64,000 nucleotides of DNA from Morella rubra (lineage: Eukaryota > Streptophyta > Magnoliopsida > Fagales > Myricaceae), in the NCBI GenBank assembly GCA_003952965.2, contig CM025856.1, positions 20,615,351 through 20,679,350 on the forward strand, written 5' to 3'. This document shows positions 39,690-51,565 of this stretch, piece by piece. Within the stretch, counting starts at the first letter, position 1. Each line of letters opens with the position of its first letter. The position numbers and the translations under genes are program-made. The notes under the pieces were generated by a model. The model was not told the DNA's origin. It did not search any database and was given only the letters and a program-made list of their open reading frames with translations.

Positions 39690-42600
39690 ATGCAGCAGGA
39701 GAAGAAGAAGAAGAAGGGACGCCCATCTCTCTTGGATCTCCAAAAGCGCTTTCTGAAACAACAAAGACAACAACAAGAACAACAAGACCCTAATTCTTTC
39801 AATTTAAGCTCTAAACATTGCCGTCGCTCCACTGGCCGGAGCCCCAACCCGGACCAGCCGGCTTCGATTTCCGGCGAAGACGACGATGAACGCAAAGAGA
39901 TAAAGCACAAGCTCCTATACGGTTTGGACCCCCATCCCCAGTACCCGACATTGTCACCCAATTCATTGCCCCGTTGCTTCAATCCGTACGGCTCTGAGTC
40001 GAATGCGAATATCCAGGATTCCGAGGCGGCCCGCAAGAGACGCAAGATCAGCCCCCTCCATCATGGATCTGATGCGATGGTGATGATCATCAATTTACAT
40101 AACGAACAACTCTAGTTTCTTTGAATGAGATTTTGTGAGTACGTTTTGAGAAACCAAATGAAGCATATAGGATGTTTTTCTTTTGCCGTTGTGTTTGAAA
40201 GTAATTCCAGTCCTTTGCGATTCGCGCGCAATATTCTATCTGTTGTTGGTGGGCTCGTCGGATTCTCGGATCCACGAGTGGATGGACGAGTTTGACTCGG
40301 TCTAAGTTAGAAAAATTCTTTATTTTTTATTGAAATCTGGGGTTTTCAGTTTTTTATTTATAAGTGTTCCCTAATGTAAATCTTCCATTTATTCATTTAT
40401 GTGTTTGTATTCTCATTGTCTGCATTAATACACACACAGACACACAAATCACTTGTTTGAAAAAGCTTCAGTTTGTCTTTTTGTTTAACTATTTTCAGAC
40501 TTTTCTTTTTCCCCACCTGTACTTCCTCTTCCTCATGTTGCCTTTAATCAACTTTCCATATGATAATTTTTTTTGCCTTTCCAAATAGTGACAAATTGTT
40601 TATGCTATTTTTTTTTTTGTTTTTTTTCTAAATTGTAATCTGGGACTAATTTTGCAGAGTGAAAAGGTTTCGAAAGCGACAGACACCATACATGGTATCG
40701 AACTGTCAATCAATCTCAATTCATTGCGGAAAAGGCGCTGTTGGAATTTTTGTAGTGATTGTTTTTATTTTTCATATGAATATATTAAACCAAATCGTTG
40801 TATATGAACAGTCTCGCAGGTGGAGACTGGTCCCACGACAACTTTGCCCGACAAAAAGTTGTTGGTGTTCATCCTTGACAGGCTTCAAAAGTGTGTGCTT
40901 TGTTAATAGCTTCTTAAATTATATTTTCATTTGTTTTTGTTTGGAGATTTAACTGGGATTCGATCGGTCTATCCAACTGGGTTGCAGAAAGGACACTCAT
41001 GGGGCATTCTCGGAGCCCGTGGATCCGGAAGAGGTGCGTGCTATTTTATGGTACTTTTGGCTTTTTGGATGAGATCTGAATACACGTTCATTTCTTATGT
41101 ATTTTTTACCTTACAGCTTCCTGATTACCATGACATCATTGAGAACCCAATGGATTTCGGAACCTTGAGGAAGAAACTAGATGGGGGAGCTTATGCCAAC
41201 TTGGAACAGTTTGAGGTTGGTTTTAGACTGCAGTTTCCAAAAATACCCAGACATACATATTTTGTTAAATATTTCTGTAGCCAGAGTTGCGTAGATGTCA
41301 AGCTATAACTGAGTTGTAATGCAGTGTTGACTGTCATACAGGTGACAGATGTTATTCTAGTTATTGTGGATTCTAAGCTGTGTTTGTGCTTGCACACATC
41401 TACTTGCTTATCTTCACTCCTTGGTTTATTTTTCAATTCAAAATTTTACTTCTAGTTGCTTGTTGCTGCTCAATAAGCGTATGTCTTATCATAGTAATCT
41501 CCTGTATGACCTTCATGCATTGAGCTATTCTTGTTTAATTTTTTAGTCAGTATGTTACGGCCTGCTTTTGCAAAATTGTGGCCTGCTTTTGATCTTTGGC
41601 TAAATCTAATATTAGCCTACATATAATTGTCCTGAAGAAAGAAGGGCTTTAAAACAAGAGTCTTGAAATCACCACTAGAAGAAAGAAGGGCTTTAAAACA
41701 AGAGTCTTGAAAGTGTTGCTTTGGTATCCACACTATTACTAGTTGACAATGAATTATTTTTTTAATTGACAATGATTAGCTCATCATAAATGCAGTACTT
41801 TCTGGTGCAAGTATTCAAGTTATATTAGGTTTTGTCATGCAGATCCCCAGGGTAAAAATAGATGAGATCATAGCCATTGAATCAGGTGATCGGATCTCTA
41901 TGTTTTCTATGGTAACATGAGTTAAGCAAGTTACTCCGCTGCTGCTTGTGAAGAGGGGTTTGTGATGAGTACTTGAGTAGTTTATGTGGATCACCTACTA
42001 TATTTGTAGTAGATGATGGGATCTCCTGCCTCATTGTTAGACTTTGTGGTCTATCACGAGGGGAAAGGGGAAAGGAAAAAGGATATTTAAGTAGCAAACC
42101 TGTTATTTACTTCACCAGCATTATTGGTTATCTTGATTATATTGCCATTGAATATAGCATCAATGCTACAAATATGGTTCATATTGTTTTGCTACTTTTG
42201 GCCTTCAGGAGTTGATGGATCCCTTATCTTTCAATTCACTGTGACATTATGTTGGAATAATTTCAGTCTTTCATCAAGAGAAAATTGTTTGAGATCTATA
42301 TGTACCTTTCTTCGATGTTGACAGCTAAAAACAAAACAAAGAACTTTGATTCATCTTGAGGCTGCAATGAGAACAAAAGGAGGGCAAAAAGAATTTGCAA
42401 CCTGGAAATACGTAGCAACACAGAATTATTGTCATTAGAACTGGCTTGGATGCCTTACACTTTTCATTAGAATTTGCTGGATTCCTGAGTTTGTCTGCTG
42501 GGCAAAAGGAATGATCTGTTTTCAGAGTGTTAGGCTGTTTTCATCAAATGTGCTTGTTCATTATGAGTTAAGGAGTCAACTCGTCTTTGATAAATTATTC

Positions 42601-44839
42601 ATTCTGTTGTATCTCATGTTCTTTTATACGTGGGATGTTCTAGTGGGCAATTATGTAGATTGCTTTGGTTCGTGGACTCCCTGAAATGGTATTTGCTGTT
42701 AGTTCATTCTGCAAATGAGTTTTAGTGACACCTTTTGTAGTTTCCTGTACATTGGCTTATAGCGAAGCCTTCTTTTATTCCCTGTCTTCCTGGTCACCTC
42801 AGAGGAATCTAAAACTCTCTCTCTAACTTGTGCAGGAAGATGTGTTTCTAATATGTGCAAATGCAATGCAGTATAATGCACCCGATACGATTTTTTTTAG
42901 ACAGGTTTGGTCAACTCTGAAATGGTATTCTCATGTTTGTTTTGTGGTTATCTTTATTGCACCATTCGAACTTTACTGTTTTTGTAGGCACGATCTATGC
43001 AAGAGTTGGCAAAAAAGGATTTCGAAAATTTGAGGCAGGAGAGTGATGATAATGAGCCTCAACCGAAAGTTGTTCGGAGAGGGAGGCCTCCAGGCAAGAA
43101 TGTGAGAAAGTCCCTTGGCAGCTCTCCTCTCGAGCATGTTTCACCTGAGCCTTCCACTGATGCGACTTTTGCCTCTGGAGGAGATAATGCGAGGGGATCC
43201 AATGCTTACAATCTAAGAAAAGGACTTGCTTCATACAGGTCCCCACCTTATGATGCGTTGGTCAGGGCTTCCCATGGGTCTCACAACAGTGAGAATGGAA
43301 CTAATTGGTGGTCTGAATGGGAGAACGAATTTCCTGGTAAGATTGAATAAACCGTGTTGTATTGCAGTATATGTTCAGTCTGTACTTTTTTTGTCATTTC
43401 AAATTTTTTGCTGAAACTTTTTCAGCAATTACTTAGCTGTTTCTCCCTTTGGATTGCAGCTTCTGTTTTGAGGAGTGTTATGAAGTATGGGAAGAAGCAA
43501 CTTCCAATAGATGAGAATAGGCGTGACACCTATAAGAATGCCCTGGATTCTGACCATGGGCCACCTGTCTTGGCTACCCTTGAAGGGGAGGCAAAGCAAC
43601 TAATTGCGGTATGTAGGAGAATGTTTCTTCTTTTGGTGTTCTCTTTGTCATCTTCTTTTCTGTCTCACAGGGCTGGGGTGAAGGTAGGTGAGGAGCATGT
43701 TGTTGCTTCATTACACAGTAGAAGGTATAGAACTGCAGATAGGGATTGTAAATTCAGGCGAAATGTCTTCTTTGAATTCTTTTTACATCCTCTATAATGA
43801 GAGAGATTGTTGGAAAGCAGCAAATAATGCACTTGAAGTCAGTGATGTTCTTTTGTTTGGAATATCACCAAATGGCCTAATAAAAGGAGAAGAACGTATT
43901 GTCCCCATTAATTGTGTGTGATTTCTGTTTTGGACCTGTGTTTTATGGTATTCTTTGTTTGAAATGACCGCTCTCTGATGTCAATGTGTAAATCAGGTAG
44001 GCCTACACTTGGAGCATGGTTATGCAAAAAGCCTAACTCAATTTGCTGCAGATCTTGGGCCCATAGTTGGGAAGATTGTTTTGAAGAAAATTGGAGGAGT
44101 TTACCCCATGGGACTCAAGTTTGGTCCAGGAGGAATGGGAGAAAAGGAGGCATTAAAGCAGGAGCAATTGTTTTTTACTGAGGAGAAGTCTTTAGATAGC
44201 TCAATGGCAGATGTTGATAAAAGCAAGCTTCTATGTGGTGGCACATCTGAATCAAACACAGCTTTTGCAAATCGATTCTTGTTGCAAGGCCAAGAAGGCT
44301 TGGAAAGCACCCGATTAGATTCAGCATTTAAGTTGCCTTCACTGAACAGTAATATCGGTGGGTTAAAACCTGTCTCTCCTTTTCGGATTCATCAGAAATC
44401 CATAGTTTGTTCTGATATGAACGGTTTAAATGGTGGGTTTAGGTCTGATTGTTTATCACAAACCAGAATGGTAAGACTCGCCTCATTAACTGGAATGTCT
44501 GGTTCTGATGATACTTCAGTGCCTTCTCAAGCGCTTGCCATAAATTCAAGTGGTCACTCTGCCATCTACCAAATGCCTACAAATGACGTGGAGCGTAATG
44601 AAGCCGGGTTCCCTGAAATTGCAGGGACACATTCTGAAGATTCATTGACCTTGGGCTCTGGTCTTACTTCGTATGGAACATCAGAAGTGATGGTTGGTCG
44701 GGAGGAATCTTGGCAGAGAGTGCCAATGCACCATTCATGTCCTTCTGATGTAAATGCCAGATTTCCGCAAACAATTTCACATAATCCTAACGTCCAGATT
44801 GGTTCACCTCAGCAGCCGGATTTAGCATTGCAGCTCTGA
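39690..44839 (+). CDS. Bromodomain protein of the BRD7/BRD9-like plant class (SWI/SNF-associated)
   Basis: Nuclear acetyl-lysine reader; related Arabidopsis proteins BRD1, BRD2 and BRD13 belong to SWI/SNF chromatin remodelling complexes. Exons: 39690-40079, 40658-40694, 40812-40890, 40988-41033, 41117-41215, 42836-42904, 42988-43336, 43460-43608, 43997-44839, all GT-AG and in phase, giving 686 aa. The N-terminus is basic with KKKKKGRPSLLDLQKRF (AT-hook-like GRP) and a Gln-rich stretch. The bromodomain (about residues 152-240) contains LPDKKLLVFILDRLQKKD, PVDPEELPDYHDII, PMDFGTLRKKL and NAMQYNAPDT, with acetyl-lysine-binding Asn231. A second GRPPGK AT-hook-like site follows. Then come a conserved plant segment (LRSVMKYGKKQLP and GYAKSLTQFAADLGPIVG) and a Ser-rich C-terminus without a known domain. 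Intron 5 is 1.6 kb and holds a small direct repeat. The gene appears intact. Confidence 0.94.
41634..41712 (+). repeat. 35-bp direct repeat in bromodomain gene intron 5
   Basis: GAAGAAAGAAGGGCTTTAAA and the following 15 bases occur identically at 41634-41668 and 41678-41712, a recent small duplication inside an intron. No effect on splicing is evident. Confidence 0.85.
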
Positions 44840-45391
44840 GGATGGGGCGACTATTTTTCATTCAACATACCTGGCATTGAAGTGCCTCAAGATGTTACCT
44901 TTTAGAGCATGGGAGAAGTTTTGTACAGATTACTATATACGATCTGGAGGTCGAAACGATAGAATCGTTTTTGTAACAAATTATTCATCCAGATATTCTT
45001 AATGATTCAATGGAAAGTTGCGCAAAGTGCATATCTTGGGCCTTGGGAGTGTAGCTGTCCGGATTTATTTGGGGCAGATCGAAGGAAGAAAGGAAGTATC
45101 TGGCAACCAAATAGTCCTCCTCCTTTTCTGGTCATTCCTTGTCTGTTCCGTTTATATTTTATTCACAAAAAGTTATATGTCAGAAGTTTGGTCAGTGACG
45201 CAAATTATATTTATTGCATCAATAATTGAAGCGGAATTTATTAACAAAAAGGGAAAAATTGGCAAAATCTTAGGTTGGTTTGAAGGGATCAGGGGATTTA
45301 AATTATTGCATCAATCCTTGTCATGGACTTCACTTGTCTGCGTCGGGATTTAAATTGTTGATCTAGAAGGCATATATTCATTTTAAAAGCC

Positions 45392-45414
45392 TTATATATA
45401 TATATATATATATA
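45392..45414. repeat. (TA)n microsatellite
   Basis: An uninterrupted run of about eleven TA units, likely polymorphic. Confidence 0.85.
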
Positions 45415-46051
45415 GAAGGTTGAAGTCTTTATTTGTCGAAAAAATACAAAGAAAGATATTCACACGTTAAAGCCTAAATATATGATATCTTAATAAGGAT
45501 AATGTCATATCAAATGTTATTGATTATGATGTTTATCTCTACCACTGAATGTTGATAAACTAATCCAAAAAAACCAAAAACAAAAAAGGAAGAAAAATTG
45601 TTAAGTCTTTTAGGGAATAATTGATATCTGATTCGGGATTTTAGGTGGAAGATTGAGATAAAAATCTTTAATAATTTGCTGACCGAATTGGACTTAACTA
45701 TAATATGTGGATCTATAGTGAGGTCCAAACTGCCTAGTAATTAATATAGATAATATTGAATGTTGTAAAATCTATATGTTGATTGTTGTGTTTATCTCCC
45801 CTCTGGATTGTATAGTCCAATTCGGATAATAAATTTGAGAGGATCCTAATCTAAAGACTAAGATGGTGTTTGTAAATCAAAATATTGATAAAAATAATAA
45901 AATAAAATAAAAGTCTAATCATCTTTTTTTAAAAGTATAAAACAGATAATATAATCGTATACCCGATTGAAGATACTCGTTGGCCCCCAAAAAAAAAGAA
46001 AGAAAGCGTCGGGTCTATACCCTGTATAAAGAAACCTAGCTGATTTTCATT

Positions 46052-46546
46052 TCAAAAGGTCAGTCGCATCTTTCTGAGCTTCTCGTTCTCCGGCGCTGTA
46101 ACTCTGGCGATTGACAGGCGAAGATTAATATTCTTGAAGGAAACAACTTGGCGGAACGGAATTCTATAGAGCTCAGTGGCACTTTCAATTGCATGCAAAG
46201 ATATATCTGTCATGAATTTGTTCCCAAGGCACGAGGATAAGAGATTGTATTCCAATGGTTGGTGCCTTGGTCGTCTCATGATAAATCCCATCCTGGAGTT
46301 TAATATCCTACTGTGTATACTTAGTGTCCTTCCTAGGTTCTTTCTAAGTTCTTCTGGAAATGAATCCAACGGTTTAGGATCTCTGAGTGTGTAGGGCTCA
46401 CTTCTAAAATTAATCTTAAGTATTGAATTCTTCCTAAAAGAACTCAAGAAGGACACTAAACATTTCTCAACGTACACATGTCCCACTTGCAAAATTTGAG
46501 CCGCCCCAAACCTATCCGTTTGTTTTATTTTGGTCAAGTGGGTCAA
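46052..46546 (-). other. Unrecognised 164-codon open frame
   Basis: Opens with MTHLTKIKQTDRFGAAQILQ and runs 164 codons without a stop; I recognise no family. It is basic, with no signal peptide, membrane segment or repeat. Two further minus-strand frames lie just upstream (46941-46639 and 47173-46928), so these could be exons of an unknown or decayed gene. No clear splice joins were found. Only its length raises it above chance. Confidence 0.2.
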
Positions 46547-47544
46547 CTAATTGACCATCGAACCACAGTATGACAAACTTAATATAGTAATGAATAGACA
46601 AAAAGAACGAGCGAAAGAGAGAGAGATGTTTTACGAACTCATTCAGTAGCTGTTAGAAATCCAAATAGAGACAAAAGACCAAACATATCTCTAATCATAT
46701 CTGTTAAAGCATATATGTCAGCCTTTTTAAGTGTCGATGCTGCATAGCGTGGTAGAATGTTATGCTCTATTTGAAAATATGAATTACATCCCACATTAGT
46801 AACACAGAATGCTAGCGTAGAATTTATATGCCTTGAACTTCTTTCTCCTTGAATTTTAGGATGAGTTCTCCTCGTAACAAATGGTACGAGACAAAAAGTA
46901 CACATATGTCCTCCTCTAAGTTTGACATTATCCTTTCTCACTTTTCAAGCATGTTTCGATTAGATCCAACAATGTTGAAACTCGCCACTTTCTAGTCCCA
47001 GTCGAGCCCTTTCCGTTTAACGGGCATAAAGAAGAGAAAAAAGTCTGCATCATCTCCCCTCGCTGAATCTGATTGATTTGTTCATCCAAATGACCACAAG
47101 ACCAAATCAAGAAACAAACGATGTCTACCAACAGATCTGAGTCTACCAAAAGGGTATGCACTCTCTGAGTCATTCACCGACAAAAGGAAGGGAAACGAAA
47201 ACATGAAATGCAATGTCCAGAAAAAACAAAAAATTCTTTGCCGACCCAACACTGAATCAGGGGGAACTACCGAGAGCCAAGAAAAAAAGGGGAACTACCA
47301 GGAAGGCAAGAATAAGAGAAACCTGCAGTATCAGGATTCCTAGAAAAACATACCCCACTACTTCATCATGTTGTTCGGTATTGTATCTTTATATTATATG
47401 TACATAACAAGTCTGCCCACAGATCTAAGTTCTCACCCCAACCCAATAGAACAGTTCCAGGCATGAACTCTTCTCAAAACTTTTATGAATTACGACCTTA
47501 AGAGAAAAAAATAAAAAAAGTTCATTTGGGCTTAAAACCTCGAC

Positions 47545-49266
47545 TCAACTTTGCCAAGCCAATTTTTCGTAACCATGCGATGTGTGAGAACCGAACCACT
47601 GTTTGGTCAACGACTCCAACCGGTTATCTCTGACCTCGCAGAACTTCTCGGCCCAGCCTTCGGGCTCAATCGCCTCGAACCCTAAACCAGGGGTCCTATC
47701 CTTCGAGTGGGGATTCGCCGCTTTCGTCCAGTCCACAACGTAAGTCGAGACCCGCCTCCGGAACTTGGTCCGAAATTCAGACCACGCTTGGTACTTGTAG
47801 TGGTTGATCACCGCTTCCCCGATGCTGAGTGTCTTGGACCTGAAGTTCTCATTCAATTGGAAATGGTGAACCGCGTTCCGCAGCGACGAATCAATCGCAT
47901 CCAGCTGCACGATGGACTTGTGGCGCTGCTCAACCTTTCTTCGACACGTGTATCCCTGCGTGACACCCTCCACCGGATGAGAAGTCCGGTTAGACGGTCC
48001 AAATTCGTTGCACCTAATCATGACTTGACCAATCCAACGGCCCGACGGCGGAAACTGCCGTGGCGCCCCCGGGAGGAGTGATGTGAGCATGCTATTGGTG
48101 GGTTTCACAAAGCTATGCCACGATGGACTAAAGACAAATTCGTCAACGTCAAGATACATCATCCAAGTGCAGGATTCCTTGGCGTATATTGCACCGTGTG
48201 AGAACCCAGCCTCTTGGGTCTTTGGCCAAATCCAAAACAGCGTCGTTACATTATAACCCTCTTGATTAAGCTCCTTTACAACTCTTCCCAAGTCATCGTC
48301 GCTGTCGTTGTCGTATAATATGAACTTTTGGACCCCAATACTGGAATGGTACGTAACCCACTCTTTCAAGAACTTGGCCACGTTGTAAACCATGGTACAT
48401 GCGCACAATAGCGACCTCGGCTCTCCGGGATTTCCTATTCTGCGTGGGGGCTTGTAATGAGCAACAGAAGGGACCATCAGATTTTCCGCTACGATTTCCA
48501 GGGAGATTTTGATTCGCCCGTCGTACCCGTCAGAACCGACCGCAGTCAAGTTCGGATGATCGCACCTGAAAACCTCCTGGATGGAGCTCGTGACTGCGGT
48601 TTTGGCGGCCGCTTTAGTTCCGTCACCAAACACGCACCTGAAATTCCCAGGAGTCCGGTTGAATCTTTGCCTGTGGTTTAATCCTTTCACGAACAAAACG
48701 ACATCGTCCTCGGTCGAGTACGACTCGTACGCGAGGAATGTCCATCTGATCAGCTTCGGCATCGCCTTTGCAACCGGCGATTCTTTCTCCGACTGTGTAC
48801 TTAGAATCGGCTGCAGGAACTGCCGGAGACGACGGGCGCTGTTCGGCATAACGCACTTGAACGTGGTCTGGTTCGAGAAGGCCAAAATTCCTGAAAATCT
48901 CGCCGGGGACGTGGCGTTGTTCTGGAAAAGGCACGCGTACTCCTTGCCGAAACCAGGCGAAAGTTCAGTCTCTGGCGAGACGATCACGAGGACCTGCCAG
49001 TCCGGCAACAGAACCGAGACGGTGGCGATCGAGTCGCCGATAGAGGACACGCGGCGAGTCCGCAGCGGGCCGAGTTCTTGAGAATCATGATTCGCTCTGA
49101 CCGCGTACTGAAGGCTGGAGTTCTTTGATCGTGGCGTGAGAATGGACGTCGAGTACCGTAACTCGTTATCGGAAATCGCATTCCGACATAGATGGAGGAA
49201 GTAAAAGGCGAAGAGAAGGATCGAAAGCAAACCGAAGAGTAAGGTGGTACGGACCCTCCGGAGCAT
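47545..49266 (-). CDS. Glycosyltransferase family 92 (DUF23) type II membrane protein
   Basis: Golgi glycosyltransferase of family GT92, whose plant members include galactan beta-1,4-galactosyltransferases (GALS); this one resembles the At1g27200-type branch. I start at the ATG at 49266 (573 aa, MLRRVRTTLLFGLLSILLFA), which gives a short cytosolic basic tail followed at once by a signal anchor (about residues 8-27). The frame extends 30 codons upstream without homology. Seen in the luminal part: CVMPNS-like and CVFGDG segments, then the GT92 core LLCACTMVYNVAKFLKEWV, YHSSIGVQKFILYDNDSDDD, GFSHGAIYAKESCTWMMYLD, where DVDEF supplies the DxD-type metal/sugar-nucleotide site, and INHYKYQAWSEF near the end. 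It is intronless and intact. The actual sugar donor and acceptor cannot be read from sequence. Confidence 0.93.
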   Translation of the reverse strand: MLRRVRTTLLFGLLSILLFAFYFLHLCRNAISDNELRYSTSILTPRSKNSSLQYAVRANHDSQELGPLRTRRVSSIGDSIATVSVLLPDWQVLVIVSPETELSPGFGKEYACLFQNNATSPARFSGILAFSNQTTFKCVMPNSARRLRQFLQPILSTQSEKESPVAKAMPKLIRWTFLAYESYSTEDDVVLFVKGLNHRQRFNRTPGNFRCVFGDGTKAAAKTAVTSSIQEVFRCDHPNLTAVGSDGYDGRIKISLEIVAENLMVPSVAHYKPPRRIGNPGEPRSLLCACTMVYNVAKFLKEWVTYHSSIGVQKFILYDNDSDDDLGRVVKELNQEGYNVTTLFWIWPKTQEAGFSHGAIYAKESCTWMMYLDVDEFVFSPSWHSFVKPTNSMLTSLLPGAPRQFPPSGRWIGQVMIRCNEFGPSNRTSHPVEGVTQGYTCRRKVEQRHKSIVQLDAIDSSLRNAVHHFQLNENFRSKTLSIGEAVINHYKYQAWSEFRTKFRRRVSTYVVDWTKAANPHSKDRTPGLGFEAIEPEGWAEKFCEVRDNRLESLTKQWFGSHTSHGYEKLAWQS

Positions 49267-49499
49267 GGTTTGCTGTAGGCGGAGAAAAAAATTCCAATTA
49301 GTGGAATTGAAATTGGAAACGAAAGGACAGGCTGGGTATTTGATTAATAGAAACATCGGGATTGTTTAAACGCTTTTGTCTGTAATCTGGGGAGGGCTTT
49401 TACAGGGAAAGGTCATATACATATTGATCACCTTCACTATTTTTCGATCTTTCGTCAACAAGTAGGGTTTGGGAGGCGAGAGGGATAGGTTTTTTTTTC

Positions 49500-49620
49500 A
49501 AAAAAAGAGACCTCATCAGGAGAGAATTGTGAAAGTTCTAATTGCTTCACGGCACCCTACAGACTTATAAGTGACAACCTTTTACTTGTGAGATGTTTCT
49601 TGAATTGGATACGCATAATT
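49500..49620 (+). repeat. Dispersed repeat, copy 1
   Basis: Shares with 50930-51050, in the same order, GAGAATTGTGAA, TCACGGCACCCT (the other copy has TCACAGCACCCT), ACAACC, TTGTGAGAT-like and GAATTGGAT-like words. A diverged dispersed pair of unknown origin, perhaps terminal pieces of one element family. Confidence 0.6.
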
Positions 49621-50670
49621 TGGCCCTGACAGTGCACACTTAGGCATGTACAGATTTTACTACTTAACTATAATTAATGCTTGACTTAATTATAGGAAAT
49701 TCTACTTTGTTATTTTTATAACATATATATATAGGATTGAATCTTATCAATTAGTCCTAATTTAATTATTGTATTATGGTAAAATATTTCGAAAAAAAGG
49801 AGCTGAATTCAGATCTACGTATCATGAAGGGAAAATTGTAACCCGGCTAAGGAAATAAAAACTTACCAAAACATTTTATAATTAAACCGTTTTCCATGTG
49901 TAGCTAGCTAGGTATAACGTGCAAGATTTATTCCTCTTCCTGCTCTATGAGTGGAGGACCAAAATAATTAATTAGGAATGCAAGAACTGAACTGATCTGT
50001 ACTGTAACCTAATTAATTACCCTACCCAGAAAATCATTTCATCGGTTCCGGCCTTAAGAATTTCTTAGGACCCTTGATTCATTTTGTCTATTTTTCTTTT
50101 ATCATTTGTATTTCGCACTGGCTGAATTTGGACCCTAGCTTGGCATGACGGATTATTTGATCCCAGCACGTCTAGGTTGCTAGCGTGAGTTTTTTAGGGT
50201 CTATATATATAATCGAGCAAGAGATGAGACGTTGGAAATCAAGAAGACTAATTCACAGAAGAAGGAATCTCTTAATTAGCAAGAGACCAAGTCTTTCCTC
50301 TCTTGTTGGTGCAGCTTTCTGATATTCATTTTGTATTCTAGAATTAAGAGTTTAATTTGGTTTATATATGGATTCAGGTGCTTTTGTACGTGTTATCGAA
50401 GCAAGAAAAGAAGAGTAAATTTATAAACAAGTATATAATTATATATTCAGGGGTGAATATAATATTATTTAGTGTTGAATATTCATTAATTAATGCCATA
50501 TGCAGTGGCGCAAAGAATATGTTCTATATATAAGGAATGGTTTCCGTATTAACGGAGCCGGGACTTATTTGGACATGACGCCATTAAAATTAATGTCCTA
50601 CTAAATTAAGCGTAGCATCCGCCCCGCTGGAGACGAAGGGGCCGGGGAATGGTCAACGGAGAGTGGTCCA

Positions 50671-50690
50671 TATATATATATATATATATG
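50671..50690. repeat. (TA)n microsatellite
   Basis: Ten TA units in a row, likely polymorphic. Confidence 0.85.
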
Positions 50691-50929
50691 CGGTTACATC
50701 TTATCAGCTTGTCATTCTATTATATATATGCATGATGTGCGGGTAGGATTGACCATGAGGGTATCGGTATATTGGTTGAACCGGCAACCCCGATTCCAAT
50801 GAACATCCGAATCGAATATTTGTCCAATAAAAAGAAAAAACACAGTGGTAATTATAAATGGAATGTGTGACGAGTAGGATTATTAAAAGAGAGAAAAGGG
50901 GTCTTGTGGATTTAAACAATTAAGTCGAA

Positions 50930-51050
50930 GTCTCATTGGGGGAGAATTGTGAAGTACTTGTGATCGAGTCACAGCACCCTGGTCTACAGTTGTTGTTGTA
51001 TTGATCACAACCTGTGAGATATTTCCTGAGTTGGATCAACAGAATTTGTA
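50930..51050 (+). repeat. Dispersed repeat, copy 2
   Basis: Second member of the pair described at 49500-49620, same orientation and 1.43 kb apart. Confidence 0.6.
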
Positions 51051-51159
51051 TACATCGAAAATTTTTCTAACAAAACAAAACACAGTGGTACTAATTATAA
51101 ATTGCATCTATGACACTAGCTAGGTGATGTTTGGAAGATCAAAGATTTTTTTTTTTTTT

Positions 51160-51565
51160 TTTAAAAATAAGTTTGTAAGAGAAAATTTTGAGAGTAATTT
51201 GACTTTTTATGGGGTTGTAAAATGTTTGTGAAAAAGTTTTAAAATGTTTAATTGTAAAATGATTTTTAGTGAATTTCTTAAAAAGTAAGGAGAAATAAGA
51301 TCTGATGTAATTTTTATTTTTTTTAACAAAGTATCGGGAAATTTTTGAATTTTTGAAAATTTTTATTTCAAAGTTGGATTTTTTTTTTTTAATCAAGCAA
51401 AATTTTAAAAAATTTTAAGTTTGTAAGTGAAAATTTTGTGAGTTTGACTAAAGGGTTCTAAGAAGTTGATGAAAAAGTTTAAGAATTGATTGTAAAATAA
51501 TTTTTATTGAAAATTTACTAAATGTAAGGAAAGATAATATTTGATGAAAAATTTTAATAGAAAAT
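51160..51565 (+). repeat. AT-rich diverged direct repeat, possible MITE
   Basis: About 51163-51325 and 51411-51565 share AAGTTTGTAAG, GAAAATTTTG, GTGAGTTTGACT-like, TGAAAAAGTTT, ATTGTAAAAT and TAAGGA words in order. The surrounding block begins AGGTGATGTTTGG (51121) and ends AATCACCTTAG (51652), weakly inverted ends that may mark a MITE of about 530 bp. Confidence 0.45.

Larger units (their letters stand above)
44840..47544. other. Intergenic between bromodomain and GT92 genes
   Basis: The first few hundred bases are the bromodomain gene 3' region. At 45392-45414 there is a (TA)n run. At about 45716-45765 lies one unit related to the 55-bp array at 31.4 kb. Minus-strand frames at 46052-47173 are listed separately as unrecognised. 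The last few hundred bases are probably the GT92 3' untranslated region. Confidence 0.45.

Noticed and set aside
39536-40045. 169-codon minus-strand frame with Cys/Ser runs
   Set aside because: Antisense to the Gln/Lys-rich exon 1 of the bromodomain gene; low-complexity shadow.
43354-43797. 147-codon plus frame beginning in a bromodomain-gene intron
   Set aside because: Only its middle is real exon 8; both ends run into introns bounded by good splice sites.
48581-49081. 166-codon plus-strand frame
   Set aside because: Antisense to the GT92 gene, which has clear domain motifs on the minus strand.
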